Source of the DNA: Oscillospiraceae bacterium
GTDB taxonomy: Bacteria > Bacillota > Clostridia > Oscillospirales > Acutalibacteraceae
Direction: 5' to 3'
NCBI GenBank assembly: GCA_015065545.1
Contig: SVQA01000001.1
Span: forward strand, 226,115-290,114
Length of the DNA: 64,000 nt
Shown here: in pieces, positions 8,798-18,080 of the stretch
Layout of the letters: every line of letters begins with the position of its first letter
Numbering within the stretch: position 1 is the first letter of the stretch
Program-made: the position numbers and the translations under genes
Notes under the pieces: generated by a model
Told to the model about the DNA's origin: nothing
What the model saw: the letters and a program-made list of their open reading frames with translations, nothing else
Databases searched by the model: none

Positions 8798-8829
8798 ACA
8801 GCGCAGGATTAAACTCCTGCGCTGTTTTG
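8798..8829. terminator. Shared terminator between convergent genes
   Basis: An 11-bp stem (ACAGCGCAGGA at 8798-8808, TCCTGCGCTGT at 8815-8825) is followed by TTTTGCT. It lies between the stops of the HAD phosphatase (plus) and the ABC transporter (minus). Confidence 0.85.
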
Positions 8830-8835
8830 CTGTAA

Positions 8836-11655
8836 TTATTCAGTTCTGAGTGCTGTAACAGGGTCTTTGCGAGCAGCTTTCTTTGAGGGGAATAAACCTG
8901 CAATAGTGGTAAGAATTACACTGAGAAGCACCAGAATTATTGCTCCCTTTATGGGAAGTGCCGCACTAACCACAGCTGTACCTGCTACCGTATGAATGAT
9001 AGCATTTATCGGTATAAGCATAAGAAGTGTCAATCCAACACCTATAAGTCCTGCACACAAACCAATAATAAAGCTTTCGGATAGGAACACCTGAGAAATG
9101 TTGCGTTTTGAAGCACCCATTGCACGAAGTATACCGATTTCCTTTGTTCTCTCCAGAACGGAAATATATGTGATAATACCAATCATAATGGAAGAAACAA
9201 CCAAAGACACACTTACAAAAGCAATAAGAACATAAGAGATTACATTAATGATAGTTGTAACAGATGAAAGGAGAAGTCCGATATAATCTGTGTAGGTTAT
9301 CTTATCAATTTCGTTTACGCTATTGTTATAATCTTCGATACAATCAGCTATACCATCTTTTGCTTCAAAGCTGTCACAGTAAAGGGAAATCATAGAGGGG
9401 GAATCCTTGCTGATAACACCAAAGGAGGTCAAATTGCTTTCATAGGTACCGATACGCATAGAAATGTAATTATCATATAAGCCTAAAATAACATCGTCTT
9501 CTGCAGTTGCAATATACTCATCAAACATCTGTGCAAGTGTAACCTCGTCGGTGGGCATCTCTTGCATCTCGGTGGGCATACCTGTAGGCATCTGCTCCAT
9601 CCCCGAAGGCATTGTGGGCATTGTGGGCATTGTCTGGGAGGAAGCACTGATGTCATAAGTACTCTGCTGTGACTCACTCTGTGCCATCAAAGCAGACATA
9701 CTCTTAAACATCTGAGCCTTATCACTTATACCCATTTTTGCAAGGAAGAGCTTTGTATCGTTGATTTTTTCTTCGTTTGTTGAAGCAAACTTCATTTGAT
9801 TGAGAACATTTATCTCGGGAGTTTCTTCCTGTGCCTTTACAACCGCACTATCTTTAGTGTAATTCATAAGGTACTCTGTAAGTGAACGAGTGTAAGCAAC
9901 ATTACTGTCAGATACTAAAATATCTGCATCCTCAGAAGGTTTGATAATACCAGATACCTTAATCTCTACGGCAGAAGCAACAAGATTTTCAACAGCCATA
10001 ACATCTTCGCTTACATCAGCGAAAACACCGTGTTCGTTCTGTACATAAAAATCACACTGCGGAACAAGATAAAATGTCTTTTGAAGCATATCTTCATAAG
10101 AAACGGGAGTGAATTTTTCTGTATCAATCTTCTCGCCCTTATTAATTTTGTCTACAATTTCACTGTATTCTTCAACCGGGAAAATACCGAGCTGATAAAG
10201 AATCTTTGCAGGCACTTCATTATTTGAATCAAGAACAATCACTACCTCGTTATATTCATCCGGCCATTCACCTTTAACAAGAGTTGCATTATCATAGACT
10301 ATATTACCCAGGTTCTTTCCGTTTCGGTCCGGTATCAGCTCACTGAAACAAGTCTGGTTCATAGAAACTCCCATTCCTTCGTACATACTCTGAAGAGAAG
10401 CTTCCATCATTTTTTCGCCGTTTGTTTTAGGAAGACCGCTGCCGTTTGTATTCACAAGCTTACCATCCGGGTCGTAAGCAAAAACCTCGAATTTAGGACT
10501 ATAAGAATAAACAATTCCGTTTTCACCGATATACTCGTGAATTTCGTTATTGGGATTATCAATATACTCCTTAAATGCAGTAAGATTATTAACCTTTAAG
10601 CTTGTGTTAAGGGAAGACTCAAGCTCCATTGCACTGCTATCGGGATAAACCGCATCCATCTTATGCTCAACCTCAGAGATGCTCTCGTTCATAGTCTTCA
10701 TAAGACTTGAAACATCCATAGTATTTGCCTCAATGGTTATGGGATAAGATGACATTGTACTCTTCTGAACATCCTCAATATAAATATTAACACCTGTTGA
10801 AAGTGAAAGTATCAGTGCAATACCGATAATACCGATTGAACCTGCAAAGGAAGTGAGAATGGTTCTGGCTTTTTTTGTAAGAAGATTATTAAAACTAAGA
10901 GATAAAGCTGTAAATAAAGACATAGACGCCTTGCCCATATTCTTATGCTTGGGAGGCTCTGTTTCTTTTTCGTCTACATCGCAGGGGTTTGTGTCACCTA
11001 CAATCTTGCCGTCACAAATATTAACAATTCTTGTTGCATATTTTTCTGCAAGCTCAGGGTTGTGAGTTACCATAACAACCAATCTGTCTTCTGCAACCTC
11101 TTTAAGAAGTTCCATAACCTGCAGGCTTGTTTCGGTATCAAGTGCACCTGTAGGCTCATCTGCAAGAAGAATATCGGGATCATTCACCAGTGCACGTGCT
11201 ATAGCAACTCTCTGCATCTGTCCGCCGGAGAGCTGGTTTGGACGCTTGTGAACATGGTCACCAAGACCTACCTTCTCTAAAGCCTGACGAGCTTTCTTTC
11301 TTCTTTCGGAACGTTTGACACCTGAAATTGTAAGTGCAAGCTCTACGTTAGAAAGAATCGACTGATGTTCAATAAGATTATAGCTCTGGAATACAAATCC
11401 GATAGTATGATTACGGTAGGAATCCCAATCTCTGTCTTTATACTTCTTTGTTGAAATACCATTGATAACAAGGTCACCGCTGTCGTATCTGTCAAGTCCG
11501 CCGATAACGTTAAGCAATGTGGTTTTACCTGAGCCTGATGGGCCGAGAATTGCAACAAACTCGTTATCTCTCAGATTAAGCGATACATCATCAAGAGCAG
11601 TCTGTTTCAGACTTCCGGTCACATATTGCTTTTTTATCTTTTTTATCTGAAGCAT
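8836..11655 (-). CDS. MacB/FtsX-type ABC ATPase-permease fusion
   Basis: This single 939-residue chain joins an ATPase to its permease. The ATPase (about 1-225) has Walker [10 protein letters not shown] (about 38-46), the signature LSGGQMQR and Walker [13 protein letters not shown]. The permease starts with a membrane helix near 260-285, carries a large extracytoplasmic domain (about 290-780) and ends with three helices of the FtsX/MacB type near 790-930. Such mechanotransmission transporters move lipoproteins, peptides or antibiotics, or signal across the membrane; the cargo is unknown. A Met/Pro/Thr-rich low-complexity stretch (repeats of MPT, near 660-690) lies in the outer domain. GGAGGT precedes the ATG. 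Confidence 0.93.
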   Translation of the reverse strand: MLQIKKIKKQYVTGSLKQTALDDVSLNLRDNEFVAILGPSGSGKTTLLNVIGGLDRYDSGDLVINGISTKKYKDRDWDSYRNHTIGFVFQSYNLIEHQSILSNVELALTISGVKRSERRKKARQALEKVGLGDHVHKRPNQLSGGQMQRVAIARALVNDPDILLADEPTGALDTETSLQVMELLKEVAEDRLVVMVTHNPELAEKYATRIVNICDGKIVGDTNPCDVDEKETEPPKHKNMGKASMSLFTALSLSFNNLLTKKARTILTSFAGSIGIIGIALILSLSTGVNIYIEDVQKSTMSSYPITIEANTMDVSSLMKTMNESISEVEHKMDAVYPDSSAMELESSLNTSLKVNNLTAFKEYIDNPNNEIHEYIGENGIVYSYSPKFEVFAYDPDGKLVNTNGSGLPKTNGEKMMEASLQSMYEGMGVSMNQTCFSELIPDRNGKNLGNIVYDNATLVKGEWPDEYNEVVIVLDSNNEVPAKILYQLGIFPVEEYSEIVDKINKGEKIDTEKFTPVSYEDMLQKTFYLVPQCDFYVQNEHGVFADVSEDVMAVENLVASAVEIKVSGIIKPSEDADILVSDSNVAYTRSLTEYLMNYTKDSAVVKAQEETPEINVLNQMKFASTNEEKINDTKLFLAKMGISDKAQMFKSMSALMAQSESQQSTYDISASSQTMPTMPTMPSGMEQMPTGMPTEMQEMPTDEVTLAQMFDEYIATAEDDVILGLYDNYISMRIGTYESNLTSFGVISKDSPSMISLYCDSFEAKDGIADCIEDYNNSVNEIDKITYTDYIGLLLSSVTTIINVISYVLIAFVSVSLVVSSIMIGIITYISVLERTKEIGILRAMGASKRNISQVFLSESFIIGLCAGLIGVGLTLLMLIPINAIIHTVAGTAVVSAALPIKGAIILVLLSVILTTIAGLFPSKKAARKDPVTALRTE

Positions 11656-11760
11656 ACATTACCTCCAAAACAATAATATCCAAAAGTATTATGCATATTT
11701 TTGCAGAGGTATTATAACACCTTTTAATATCGAATACAATCAAATTAAGAAATAATTTAC

Positions 11761-11795
11761 AAAAAAATAAAAAAGGGCAAGCATATTGCCTGCCC
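11761..11795 (-). terminator. Terminator after the Cys-rich protein gene
   Basis: On the minus strand GGGCAGGCA and TGCTTGCCC form a stem over 11775-11795, followed by an almost pure T tract (11761-11774). It closes the gene at 11816-12658. Confidence 0.85.
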
Positions 11796-11815
11796 TGATA
11801 ATACCGCTTGTTATT

Positions 11816-12658
11816 TTAACAGCAAGAACCTCTGCAACAGCCGAAGTTATAGCCGTTATCTGTACCCAATTCGCTTACATTGGGAGGGAAAAATTCATTT
11901 GTCGGGAAATCCAGATGAGAAAAAACCTCGCAAGGATTATCGGATGATGTTTTGCACTCTTTCTCAGGTATACAGAAATCATAAGAGGGCACCATAATCT
12001 GAACATTTCTCTCAATCTGTACTATAGAAAATACACCTAATGTAACGAAAACGCATCTTGACGCAGATGTTGTAAATTCTCCGCCGAAGCACTGGCACAT
12101 TTTATCGGGGATTCTGCAAGGAGGATTCACAAGGCTTACACAATCACAGACCTTGGCGGAAAGTGCAATAGGCTTTGCAACCTGAACTGTTGCCTTGGGC
12201 AAATTCTTACCCGGTGCCTTCTGAATATCCATATCATCTACACAATACTCGCTTGTAAATACCTTGACACTGCCTTCGCTTCCGTAAAGAATAACCTTCT
12301 TGTTAAAAATCGCAAGTCCGTCAACAGATACTGGACTTGAGCCCGGGGCTGTAAACACCTCAAGACTTACGTTAAAGAAATATGTCATATCTACAGAATA
12401 GAAGCCCTTATGGAAAGGTACAGGCTCTAAATCAGTAAGCACAGATATAACATCCGCTTCTTTAATTCTTACGCTTACTGCAGAATCGACAATATTCTGG
12501 TTTTCTTCGGTGAAATAAACTTTTAAATCTCTAAGGCAATCTTTATCCGAACAACTGTCATATACCCGCAGAGCATCTATGCACACGGAACGAGAATCAC
12601 AATTATCACCGCTTACTGCTGAGATTTCCTGTTCAGGACAACTGCTGTATTCAGCCAT
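11816..12658 (-). CDS. Cys-rich conserved hypothetical protein
   Basis: This 280-residue soluble protein has no signal peptide, many cysteines and a CCRGSCC C-terminus. Its core (VSVRIKEADVISVLTDLEPVP, then FHKGFYSVDMTYFFNVSLEVF) gives a repeated beta-strand pattern. I recall similar unnamed proteins in Clostridia but cannot assign a family. The Cys-rich tail and lack of a signal would suit a spore-coat or cytosolic structural protein, which is only a guess. It is a monocistronic unit with GGAGGTTGTTTT before the ATG and its own terminator. Confidence 0.8.
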   Translation of the reverse strand: MAEYSSCPEQEISAVSGDNCDSRSVCIDALRVYDSCSDKDCLRDLKVYFTEENQNIVDSAVSVRIKEADVISVLTDLEPVPFHKGFYSVDMTYFFNVSLEVFTAPGSSPVSVDGLAIFNKKVILYGSEGSVKVFTSEYCVDDMDIQKAPGKNLPKATVQVAKPIALSAKVCDCVSLVNPPCRIPDKMCQCFGGEFTTSASRCVFVTLGVFSIVQIERNVQIMVPSYDFCIPEKECKTSSDNPCEVFSHLDFPTNEFFPPNVSELGTDNGYNFGCCRGSCC

Positions 12659-12755
12659 AAAACAACCTCCAAATTAAATTACCGCCACCAAGACATTAAA
12701 GTTTGGTACTACGACTTAATTTATACTATGAAGAAGTGTTGGTTTGGTGATAAAG

Positions 12756-12783
12756 AAAAAGGTGCGATTTCTCGCACCTTTTT
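12756..12783 (-). terminator. Terminator downstream of pcrA
   Basis: GGTGCGA (12761-12767) pairs with TCGCACC (12772-12778), with A-rich and T-rich flanks giving a U tract on the minus strand. It lies 7 bp beyond the pcrA stop. Confidence 0.85.
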
Positions 12784-12789
12784 AAAAAA

Positions 12790-15012
12790 TTATAATTTTT
12801 CCATCTTACAGAAGTTTGCCATAAGAGTTTTTGTTCCAACCTTATCAAAAGAAACTTCCAGCATTATATCGTTACCCATTTTCTCTGCTCTTATTATCAT
12901 ACCAACGCCAAAGACCTTATGCATAACCTTATCGCCCACAGAATAGGCAGCCCCCTGAGAAACTGAAGCACTGCTCTTTTGTCGGGTTGTGAAGGGATCA
13001 AACTTATTCTTAACAGAACTTGAAAACTCCACTGTATTAGTTTGAGGAGATTGCCTCTTAACTCCTGTTTTCTCAATATACTCATCAGAAATTTCTTCGC
13101 AGAAACGAGAAACCTTATTATGCTGTGTTGAACCAAAAAGCATTCGTGCTTGTGCGTGGAGAAGATAGAGCTTTTTCTTAGCTCTCGTAATACCAACATA
13201 GGCAAGTCTGTGCTCTTCGTTGAGCTCATCGGGGTCGTAGGAGGATTGGAAGGATGGGAAGATTCCCTCCTCCATACCTGCAATAAACACCACAGGAAAC
13301 TCAAGACCCTTTGAGCTGTGCATTGTCATCATCGTAACGCAGTCTGCACCTGAGTCCATATTATCAAGGTCGGTCTGCAAAGAGATTTCTTCGAGGAATG
13401 CAGAAAGTGTAGCTTCGTCTGCGTAGTCCTCTTGGAAGTTTACAATGTTGGACATGAGTTCATCTACGTTTTCGATTCGCTCGTCTGCATTCTCCTTCTC
13501 TGCTTTGAGAAAATTCTTATACTCTGTATGCTCAAGCACAAGATCATAAAGCTCTGCAACAGTGTAGTCCCCTGAGTGTGCGGCTTCAATGAGTCCGTCC
13601 ATCATATCAGAGAAGGCTTTGAGCTTTGTTGATGCTCTGGAAAGATCGGGAAAATCTGCAGCCTTCTTAATAATATCGTACATAGTTTCTCCAAGAGAGG
13701 AAGCAATGGATTCAATTTTCTGGATTGTAGTATCACCGATAGCACGTCGGGGTTTATTAATAATTCGGGAAAGACGTACATTATCTGCGGGATTATTGAT
13801 AACCTGCAAATATGCCAGCATATCTTTAATTTCTTCTCTGTCAAGAAAGCGGTGACCGCCAATAATGCGGTGAGGTATTCCCGAACGGGTCAGAGCAGAC
13901 TCGATGGCGTTGGACTGAGCATTCATTCTGTAAAGAACAGCTACATCGCCAAAACTACCGCCCTTGGAAACATAATCAAGGATAGTACGGGCAATAAACA
14001 TACCCTCTTCTCTTTCATCGTAAGTTGTATGAATAGTGACCTTTTCGCCAGCTTCATTCTCAGTCCAGAGAGTTTTACCCTTGCGCTGTTTATTATTCAC
14101 GATAACGTCATTTGCGGCGGCAAGGATTGTCTTTGTGCTTCTGTAATTCTGCTCAAGCCTTATAACTCTTGCATTTGCAAAGGTATGCTCAAAAGAAAGA
14201 ATATTCTCAATAGTTGCACCTCTGAAACGATAAATGCTCTGGTCATCATCACCAACCACACAGAGGTTACGGCTTTTTGCCGCAAGCATACTTACAAACT
14301 TATACTGAACTCGGTTTGTATCCTGATACTCGTCGACCATTATGTACTTAAACTGATTCTGATAAAGCTCAAGCACATCAGGACAAGCTTCAAAAAGTCT
14401 GACGGTATTCAGAAGCATATCATCAAAATCCATAGCATTGGAGGATTTGAGCCTTGTCTGGTATTTTTCAAAGGCTCTTGCTATTGTAACCTTTCTGCTA
14501 TCGAATCTATCTGTTGCTTCCTTTTCCATATCCGCAGGGGTTTTCATCTCATCCTTTGCGTGAGAGATAGCAGAAAGCACCTGTCTGTGACCTAAAATTT
14601 TCTCATCAACATTCATAGACTTGAGTATTTCTTTGATAACTTTACGCTGGTCATCGGTATCGTATATTGTAAAATGAGGTGTATAACCGATTCTGTCAGC
14701 AAACCTGCGAAGGATTCGAGCACAAACAGAGTGGAATGTCGCCGCCCAGATATCTGCACCGCCCTCGGGTACACTAAGACAGATACGGTCTTTAAGCTCT
14801 CTTGCGGCTTTATTTGTAAAGGTGATTGCAAGAATCTGCCAAGGATGAGCAAGATTGCACTGAAGGATGTAAGAGATTCTGTTAACAAGTACAGTAGTTT
14901 TGCCTGAGCCTGCACCTGCAAGAATAAGCAGAGGGCCTTCTGTGTGAAAAACCGCCTGCTGCTGCATTTCGTTCATTCTGCTGTATTGATTCTTTATTGC
15001 TTGTATATCCAT
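12790..15012 (-). CDS. pcrA: ATP-dependent DNA helicase PcrA/UvrD
   Basis: PcrA is a 3'-5' superfamily 1A helicase for nucleotide-excision and mismatch repair and for clearing RecA or stalled replication. The 740-residue chain has motif I AGAGSGKTT (about 32-40), motif II VDEYQDTN, motif III GDDDQSIYRFRGA, motif IV LEQNYRST, motif V TMHSSKGLEFPVVF and motif VI AYVGITRAKKKLYLL. The C-terminal VGDKVMHKVFGVGMI is the Tudor-like domain that binds RNA polymerase in Gram-positive PcrA. The length fits. No LexA box is visible upstream, in contrast to the gene at 170-400. Confidence 0.97.
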   Translation of the reverse strand: MDIQAIKNQYSRMNEMQQQAVFHTEGPLLILAGAGSGKTTVLVNRISYILQCNLAHPWQILAITFTNKAARELKDRICLSVPEGGADIWAATFHSVCARILRRFADRIGYTPHFTIYDTDDQRKVIKEILKSMNVDEKILGHRQVLSAISHAKDEMKTPADMEKEATDRFDSRKVTIARAFEKYQTRLKSSNAMDFDDMLLNTVRLFEACPDVLELYQNQFKYIMVDEYQDTNRVQYKFVSMLAAKSRNLCVVGDDDQSIYRFRGATIENILSFEHTFANARVIRLEQNYRSTKTILAAANDVIVNNKQRKGKTLWTENEAGEKVTIHTTYDEREEGMFIARTILDYVSKGGSFGDVAVLYRMNAQSNAIESALTRSGIPHRIIGGHRFLDREEIKDMLAYLQVINNPADNVRLSRIINKPRRAIGDTTIQKIESIASSLGETMYDIIKKAADFPDLSRASTKLKAFSDMMDGLIEAAHSGDYTVAELYDLVLEHTEYKNFLKAEKENADERIENVDELMSNIVNFQEDYADEATLSAFLEEISLQTDLDNMDSGADCVTMMTMHSSKGLEFPVVFIAGMEEGIFPSFQSSYDPDELNEEHRLAYVGITRAKKKLYLLHAQARMLFGSTQHNKVSRFCEEISDEYIEKTGVKRQSPQTNTVEFSSSVKNKFDPFTTRQKSSASVSQGAAYSVGDKVMHKVFGVGMIIRAEKMGNDIMLEVSFDKVGTKTLMANFCKMEKL

Positions 15013-15098
15013 AATTTAGGTATCCCTTCAAAAAACTTATTTTATTCTATCACATAATACTAAACTTACAATTGCTAAAAGGAATAATAAAAATTATT

Positions 15099-15138
15099 TA
15101 AAAAGAAATGTTCCGTACTGCCAAAACAATACGGAACA
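15099..15138 (-). terminator. Terminator after the DUF4358 lipoprotein gene
   Basis: TGTTCCGTA (15109-15117) pairs with TACGGAACA (15130-15138); on the minus strand the stem is followed by TTTCTTTTT. Confidence 0.85.
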
Positions 15139-15146
15139 AATAAAGC

Positions 15147-15674
15147 TTAAACTAATGAATTATAATACTCTGTGATTTCTTTTGCATTACTGCTCATTAT
15201 AAGAGTAACAAAATTGCCGTTTTTCTCAACCGAACACTTCTCTATGATAGCAAGAAGCTCTGCAGAATAGCTTGCACACAGGTCCTTCTGTGAATTATAT
15301 CGGATAAGCAGTGCATCATAAACTCGCTGTGCCGCATCCATATCCACAGCTTCGACGAGAATAATCTCGTCTATATCTGTTGCTGTATTCACCGCTGTCT
15401 GAGCCGCAAACTGCTTAACATCGGAAGGCACTATATTATAGAAAAGCTCCAAATCATCTGTGTTTTCAATAGACATTACAAGGTCTTCTGTTATAGAGAA
15501 CTCCTGATTGATACTTGCAAGTACATTTGAAAGTACAACATTGGTTGCAGGTTCCTTTGTGTTCTTTGGAGCAGTGGTCTGAGTATTATCCTGAGCATCT
15601 CCCACACAAGCAGAGAGCAGACAAAGAGAAGCAAAGCAAAGAACAATAAGTATAAAAGCAAGTAATTTTTTCAT
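15147..15674 (-). CDS. DUF4358 lipoprotein
   Basis: This 175-residue lipoprotein has a signal peptide ending in LSAC, with Cys23 predicted to be lipidated, and a short Thr/Pro linker. The domain that follows has the DUF4358 layout: DIDEIILVEAVDMDAAQRVYDAL, then IRYNSQKDLCASYSAELLAIIEKC and a final beta hairpin NGNFVTLIMSSNAKEI. The family is widespread in gut Clostridia, is anchored to the outer face of the membrane and has no known function. It is monocistronic with its own terminator. Confidence 0.88.
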   Translation of the reverse strand: MKKLLAFILIVLCFASLCLLSACVGDAQDNTQTTAPKNTKEPATNVVLSNVLASINQEFSITEDLVMSIENTDDLELFYNIVPSDVKQFAAQTAVNTATDIDEIILVEAVDMDAAQRVYDALLIRYNSQKDLCASYSAELLAIIEKCSVEKNGNFVTLIMSSNAKEITEYYNSLV

Positions 15675-15838
15675 AATCCGACACCCTTCACTAAACTACA
15701 AACATTATAATTAATAACACCGTAAATGTCAAACATAATTGATACATTCAAAATTTTCATCTTCTTCAAGATAATACAATCAAAAAGGTGTATATTTTGG
15801 GGTAAAAACCACCAAAAGTATTATTTTGTAGATGTGTA

Positions 15839-16297
15839 TCAAGCTTCTTTTTTATATTCATCCCATTCAATCCTAACACTCTCAAATGTAAAACAAATAG
15901 TAAAGAATGGGTCTTTTGACAATGCATCAATGAAATATGTGAATTCTTCCTTTATTCCTAAATCGAAAATAGTTATCCCCGAATCCAATTGCTCTGAAAA
16001 ACGGGAAAAGGCAGAATGATCAGTTAAAATAATTTGAGGGTCAGTAGAAAAAAACTTGCCGTTTTCATCTTGCTGCCAAGCCCTTCCTGGTTCGTATGAT
16101 AGTAGATTGAACCCTTCAAAGGTAATAAACGCATTTGCAATTTCCATATTCGTTTCATGGGAGTTTTGTTCTGTTTTTTTGTGAATATTCAAGTGATTTG
16201 CTTTAACTCGCAATAGGTTATGATCGAAAACATCAAGTGTAAATTCTACATCATGAAATTCAAAATCAGAAAGATTATCAATCGAAATATATTTCAT
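15839..16297 (-). CDS. Orphan protein, possibly immunity-like
   Basis: The start is set at 16297 (MKYISIDNLSDFEF), 7 nt after GGAGG; the longer reading to 16354 has no such site. The 152 residues are soluble and mostly beta, with no signal or membrane segment. Key stretches are FTLDVFDHNLLRVKA, GRAWQQDENGKFF and DPFFTICFTFESVRIEWDEY. I recognise no family. Small soluble orphans of this kind next to another orphan and a restriction system are often immunity proteins or defence cargo, which is only context. Base use is more AT-rich than the flanking housekeeping genes. Confidence 0.7.
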   Translation of the reverse strand: MKYISIDNLSDFEFHDVEFTLDVFDHNLLRVKANHLNIHKKTEQNSHETNMEIANAFITFEGFNLLSYEPGRAWQQDENGKFFSTDPQIILTDHSAFSRFSEQLDSGITIFDLGIKEEFTYFIDALSKDPFFTICFTFESVRIEWDEYKKEA

Positions 16298-16378
16298 ATC
16301 ATTACCTCCACAGCAGGAATGGATATCATAAAAAAAGACTGACCAAATGTTCAATAAATAATAATTGCTAATTAAATA

Positions 16379-16714
16379 CTATATACCACAGATGCTAAAG
16401 CATTTATGTCTGGTAAAGCATTCTTCTACCCATGGACTCAACTCTTCAATAACGTTATTCCATTGGACGTTTTCTTTTGATTTTGCGACGAGGTTTTGCC
16501 ATTCTTCTTCGCTTACTTCATTCGGGGCGTAACAGCAAAAATCCTCGATAAAATCAGAAAACAATTTATAAAGATTAAGGGAATCAAATATGTCGGCATG
16601 GAGGTAAAGTGAATCTTTAAGCCAAAATTTGTTTCTGAACTTTCCTTTTTGAAATTCAAAGAAACAGGTACCTCCCATTGCAATCCGTTGGACTTCATCA
16701 AAAAGATATTTCAT
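16379..16714 (-). CDS. Orphan protein of 111 residues
   Basis: This is a soluble, acidic protein with several aromatic residues and cysteines (ADIFDSLNLYKLFSDFIEDF, then CCYAPNEVSEEEWQNLV). No signal peptide, membrane segment or known motif is visible. A weak site (GAAGAGATG) precedes the ATG. It is followed after 81 bp by the other orphan gene in the same direction and may be cotranscribed with it. Function is unknown; an immunity-like or mobile cargo role is a contextual guess. Confidence 0.6.
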   Translation of the reverse strand: MKYLFDEVQRIAMGGTCFFEFQKGKFRNKFWLKDSLYLHADIFDSLNLYKLFSDFIEDFCCYAPNEVSEEEWQNLVAKSKENVQWNNVIEELSPWVEECFTRHKCFSICGI

Positions 16715-16823
16715 TCACTCACATCTCTTCATCAAATTCTTTTTATTGAATAGATTATATCACAAAAAACTGTTCTTTTCAATGATATATCGCTAACGCA
16801 ATATGATATACTTGTTTCGCAAG

Positions 16824-16866
16824 CATAAAAACCTCTTTTGTCAGGTAGACAAAAGAGGTTTTTATG
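16824..16866. terminator. Perfect 19-bp inverted repeat, likely terminator
   Basis: Arms at 16824-16842 and 16848-16866 pair perfectly around a 5-nt loop (AGGTA), with an A tract at one end and a T tract at the other (AAAAACCTCTTTTGTC and its complement). It lies between an orphan gene starting at 16714 and the C gene at 17023, which diverge from it, so it ends no obvious transcript. It may close an older gene or be a small palindromic insertion. Confidence 0.6.
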
Positions 16867-16891
16867 TGGATTATCACGCAATTTTTGATAC

Positions 16892-16947
16892 GGGTTGCAT
16901 CGGGTTGCAAAGTTGCATTGAAATGCAACCAAAAACAGGTGCGCAAC
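16892..16947. repeat. Cluster of TTGCA/TGCAA elements upstream of the C gene
   Basis: Two direct copies of CGGGTTGCA (16891-16899, 16901-16909) are followed by an inverted repeat GTTGCATT-GA-AATGCAAC (16912-16929) and GCGCAACC (16941-16948). Such a dense set of half sites looks like an operator for a DNA-binding protein. Which one is unknown. Confidence 0.5.
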
Positions 16948-16951
16948 CATA

Positions 16952-16977
16952 CACTTATTGTATGTAGACTTATTGTA
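16952..16977 (+). promoter_or_regulatory. Candidate C-box operator of the restriction operon
   Basis: CACTTATTGTA (16952-16962) and GACTTATTGTA (16967-16977) are direct repeats exactly 15 bp apart, the centre spacing known for tandem operators of restriction-modification controller proteins (consensus near GACTTATAGTC). The second copy overlaps a possible -35 (TTGTAT, 16973-16978) of a promoter reading into the C gene at 17023. Autoregulation by the C protein is inferred from spacing and similarity. Confidence 0.65.
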
Positions 16978-17022
16978 TTCCAACAACTAAAATATATGTA
17001 GAAAGATGTCGAGGTAAAAGCA

Positions 17023-17235
17023 ATGGATATTATTAAAGTGTTTGGCACTAATGTTCGTAAATATCGTATCGAAAAAGGTGTTTCTCAAGAAAAATTTGCA
17101 GAACTGTGTGGGTTACATAGAACCTATATTAGTGATATTGAATGTTTTCGGCGCAGTATTTCTTTGGATAATATTCAGAAAATCGCTGATGCACTTGGTA
17201 TAGAAACGCATAAATTGTTTTTGGAGGACAAATGA
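17023..17235 (+). CDS. Restriction-modification controller (C) protein
   Basis: This 70-residue XRE-type helix-turn-helix protein fits C proteins in length and pattern: GVSQEKFAELCGLHRTYISDIE is the HTH, and RSISLDNIQKIADALGIE the dimer helix. C proteins bind tandem operators, first activating and then repressing their own promoter, which delays restriction until methylation is established. GAGG lies upstream. The gene overlaps the endonuclease gene through ATGA (17232-17235), so the two are translationally coupled. The EcoRV system it resembles also has a C protein. Confidence 0.92.
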   Translation: MDIIKVFGTNVRKYRIEKGVSQEKFAELCGLHRTYISDIECFRRSISLDNIQKIADALGIETHKLFLEDK

Positions 17236-18050
17236 TGGCTGACATTATTATTGATAGTTTTTATAGTAAAATGGCAGATGTAAAGTTTGATGCATATGGA
17301 ATTTTGGATTCAAACAATAAGATTCACACATTAGGTACGGATTCAAAAATCATTGGTAGAATCTTTGAAATGTTTGCACAACCAATTCTTGAGCAGATAG
17401 CAGCAGAAAACGGATATATCCTGAGAACTCCTGATTCTCAAACGGTGTACCCTGATTTTGTTATGATGAAATCTACAGATTCGAAAGAGAAAATTGCCAT
17501 AGATATAAAAACTACATACATTGATTCTGATCAATCAACAATAAAGTTTACGCTTGGGTCTTTTGGCTCTTATATGAGGAATAACACAAAAAACATCGAA
17601 TATAAGTATACAGACTATATTAAACATTATGTAATTGGTTTTGTATATAAAAGGAATGACTGCGCTCAAGAAAGTCGAGTCTATGATTATTCCAAACGTT
17701 CAGAAATTGTATTTCCATACTATGATGTACAATACTTTATGCAAGAAAAATATAAAATCGCCGGGGATAAACCAGGTTCAGGAAATACTGAAAACATAGG
17801 TTCTTTTTCTTCGAGGAGTTTTTCGGATTTTAAGGAAGGCAATGGGCCTTTTGATGAACTGGGACAGGATGCATTTGATATATATTGGAAATATTATCCT
17901 AAATACAGGGCCATTGAGCAAGCATATACATCGCTTGCTGGCTTTTTAGTGTGGTTACCTCAAAACATTGGTAACGTAGAATTGCTACACGATTTTGATA
18001 AAAATGCAGTTCTTCAAAAAATTCAAAACTATATACAATCTCATAAATAA
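17232..18050 (+). CDS. Type II restriction endonuclease, EcoRV family
   Basis: This closely follows EcoRV over its whole length. Shared segments include SDTKVLSTIFELF-like TDSKIIGRIFEMF, YPDF, KIAIDIKTTY, IKFTLG with RNNTKNI, and AGDKPGSGNTENIGS. The catalytic set is Asp75, Asp91 and Lys93 from the first ATG, matching Asp74/Asp90/Lys92 of EcoRV; starting at the second ATG (17235), which is better spaced from GGAGG, the numbers agree exactly. The expected target is GATATC, cut to blunt ends. It is 272 residues against 245 for EcoRV, with extra C-terminal residues. The comparison is from memory. Confidence 0.93.
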   Translation: MMADIIIDSFYSKMADVKFDAYGILDSNNKIHTLGTDSKIIGRIFEMFAQPILEQIAAENGYILRTPDSQTVYPDFVMMKSTDSKEKIAIDIKTTYIDSDQSTIKFTLGSFGSYMRNNTKNIEYKYTDYIKHYVIGFVYKRNDCAQESRVYDYSKRSEIVFPYYDVQYFMQEKYKIAGDKPGSGNTENIGSFSSRSFSDFKEGNGPFDELGQDAFDIYWKYYPKYRAIEQAYTSLAGFLVWLPQNIGNVELLHDFDKNAVLQKIQNYIQSHK

Positions 18051-18053
18051 GGA

Positions 18054-18079
18054 AAAGAGGAGAGTACGCTCTCCTCTTT
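18054..18079. terminator. Shared terminator between R and M genes
   Basis: A perfect 11-bp stem (AAAGAGGAGAG at 18054-18064, CTCTCCTCTTT at 18069-18079) with a 4-nt loop separates the convergent endonuclease and methyltransferase genes and has T-rich flanks on both strands. Confidence 0.8.
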
Positions 18080-18080
18080 C

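Noticed and set aside
12656..12789. SOS box upstream of pcrA or downstream of it
   Set aside because: No CGAAC-N4-GTTCG match was seen near the pcrA promoter region (15013-15100) or here.
13852..14595. 247-residue plus-strand ORF inside pcrA
   Set aside because: It is antisense to conserved helicase motifs and has no ribosome binding site.
15839..16714. Calling the two orphan genes a toxin-antitoxin or toxin-immunity pair
   Set aside because: No toxin motif or family match is visible; only their size and neighbourhood suggest it.
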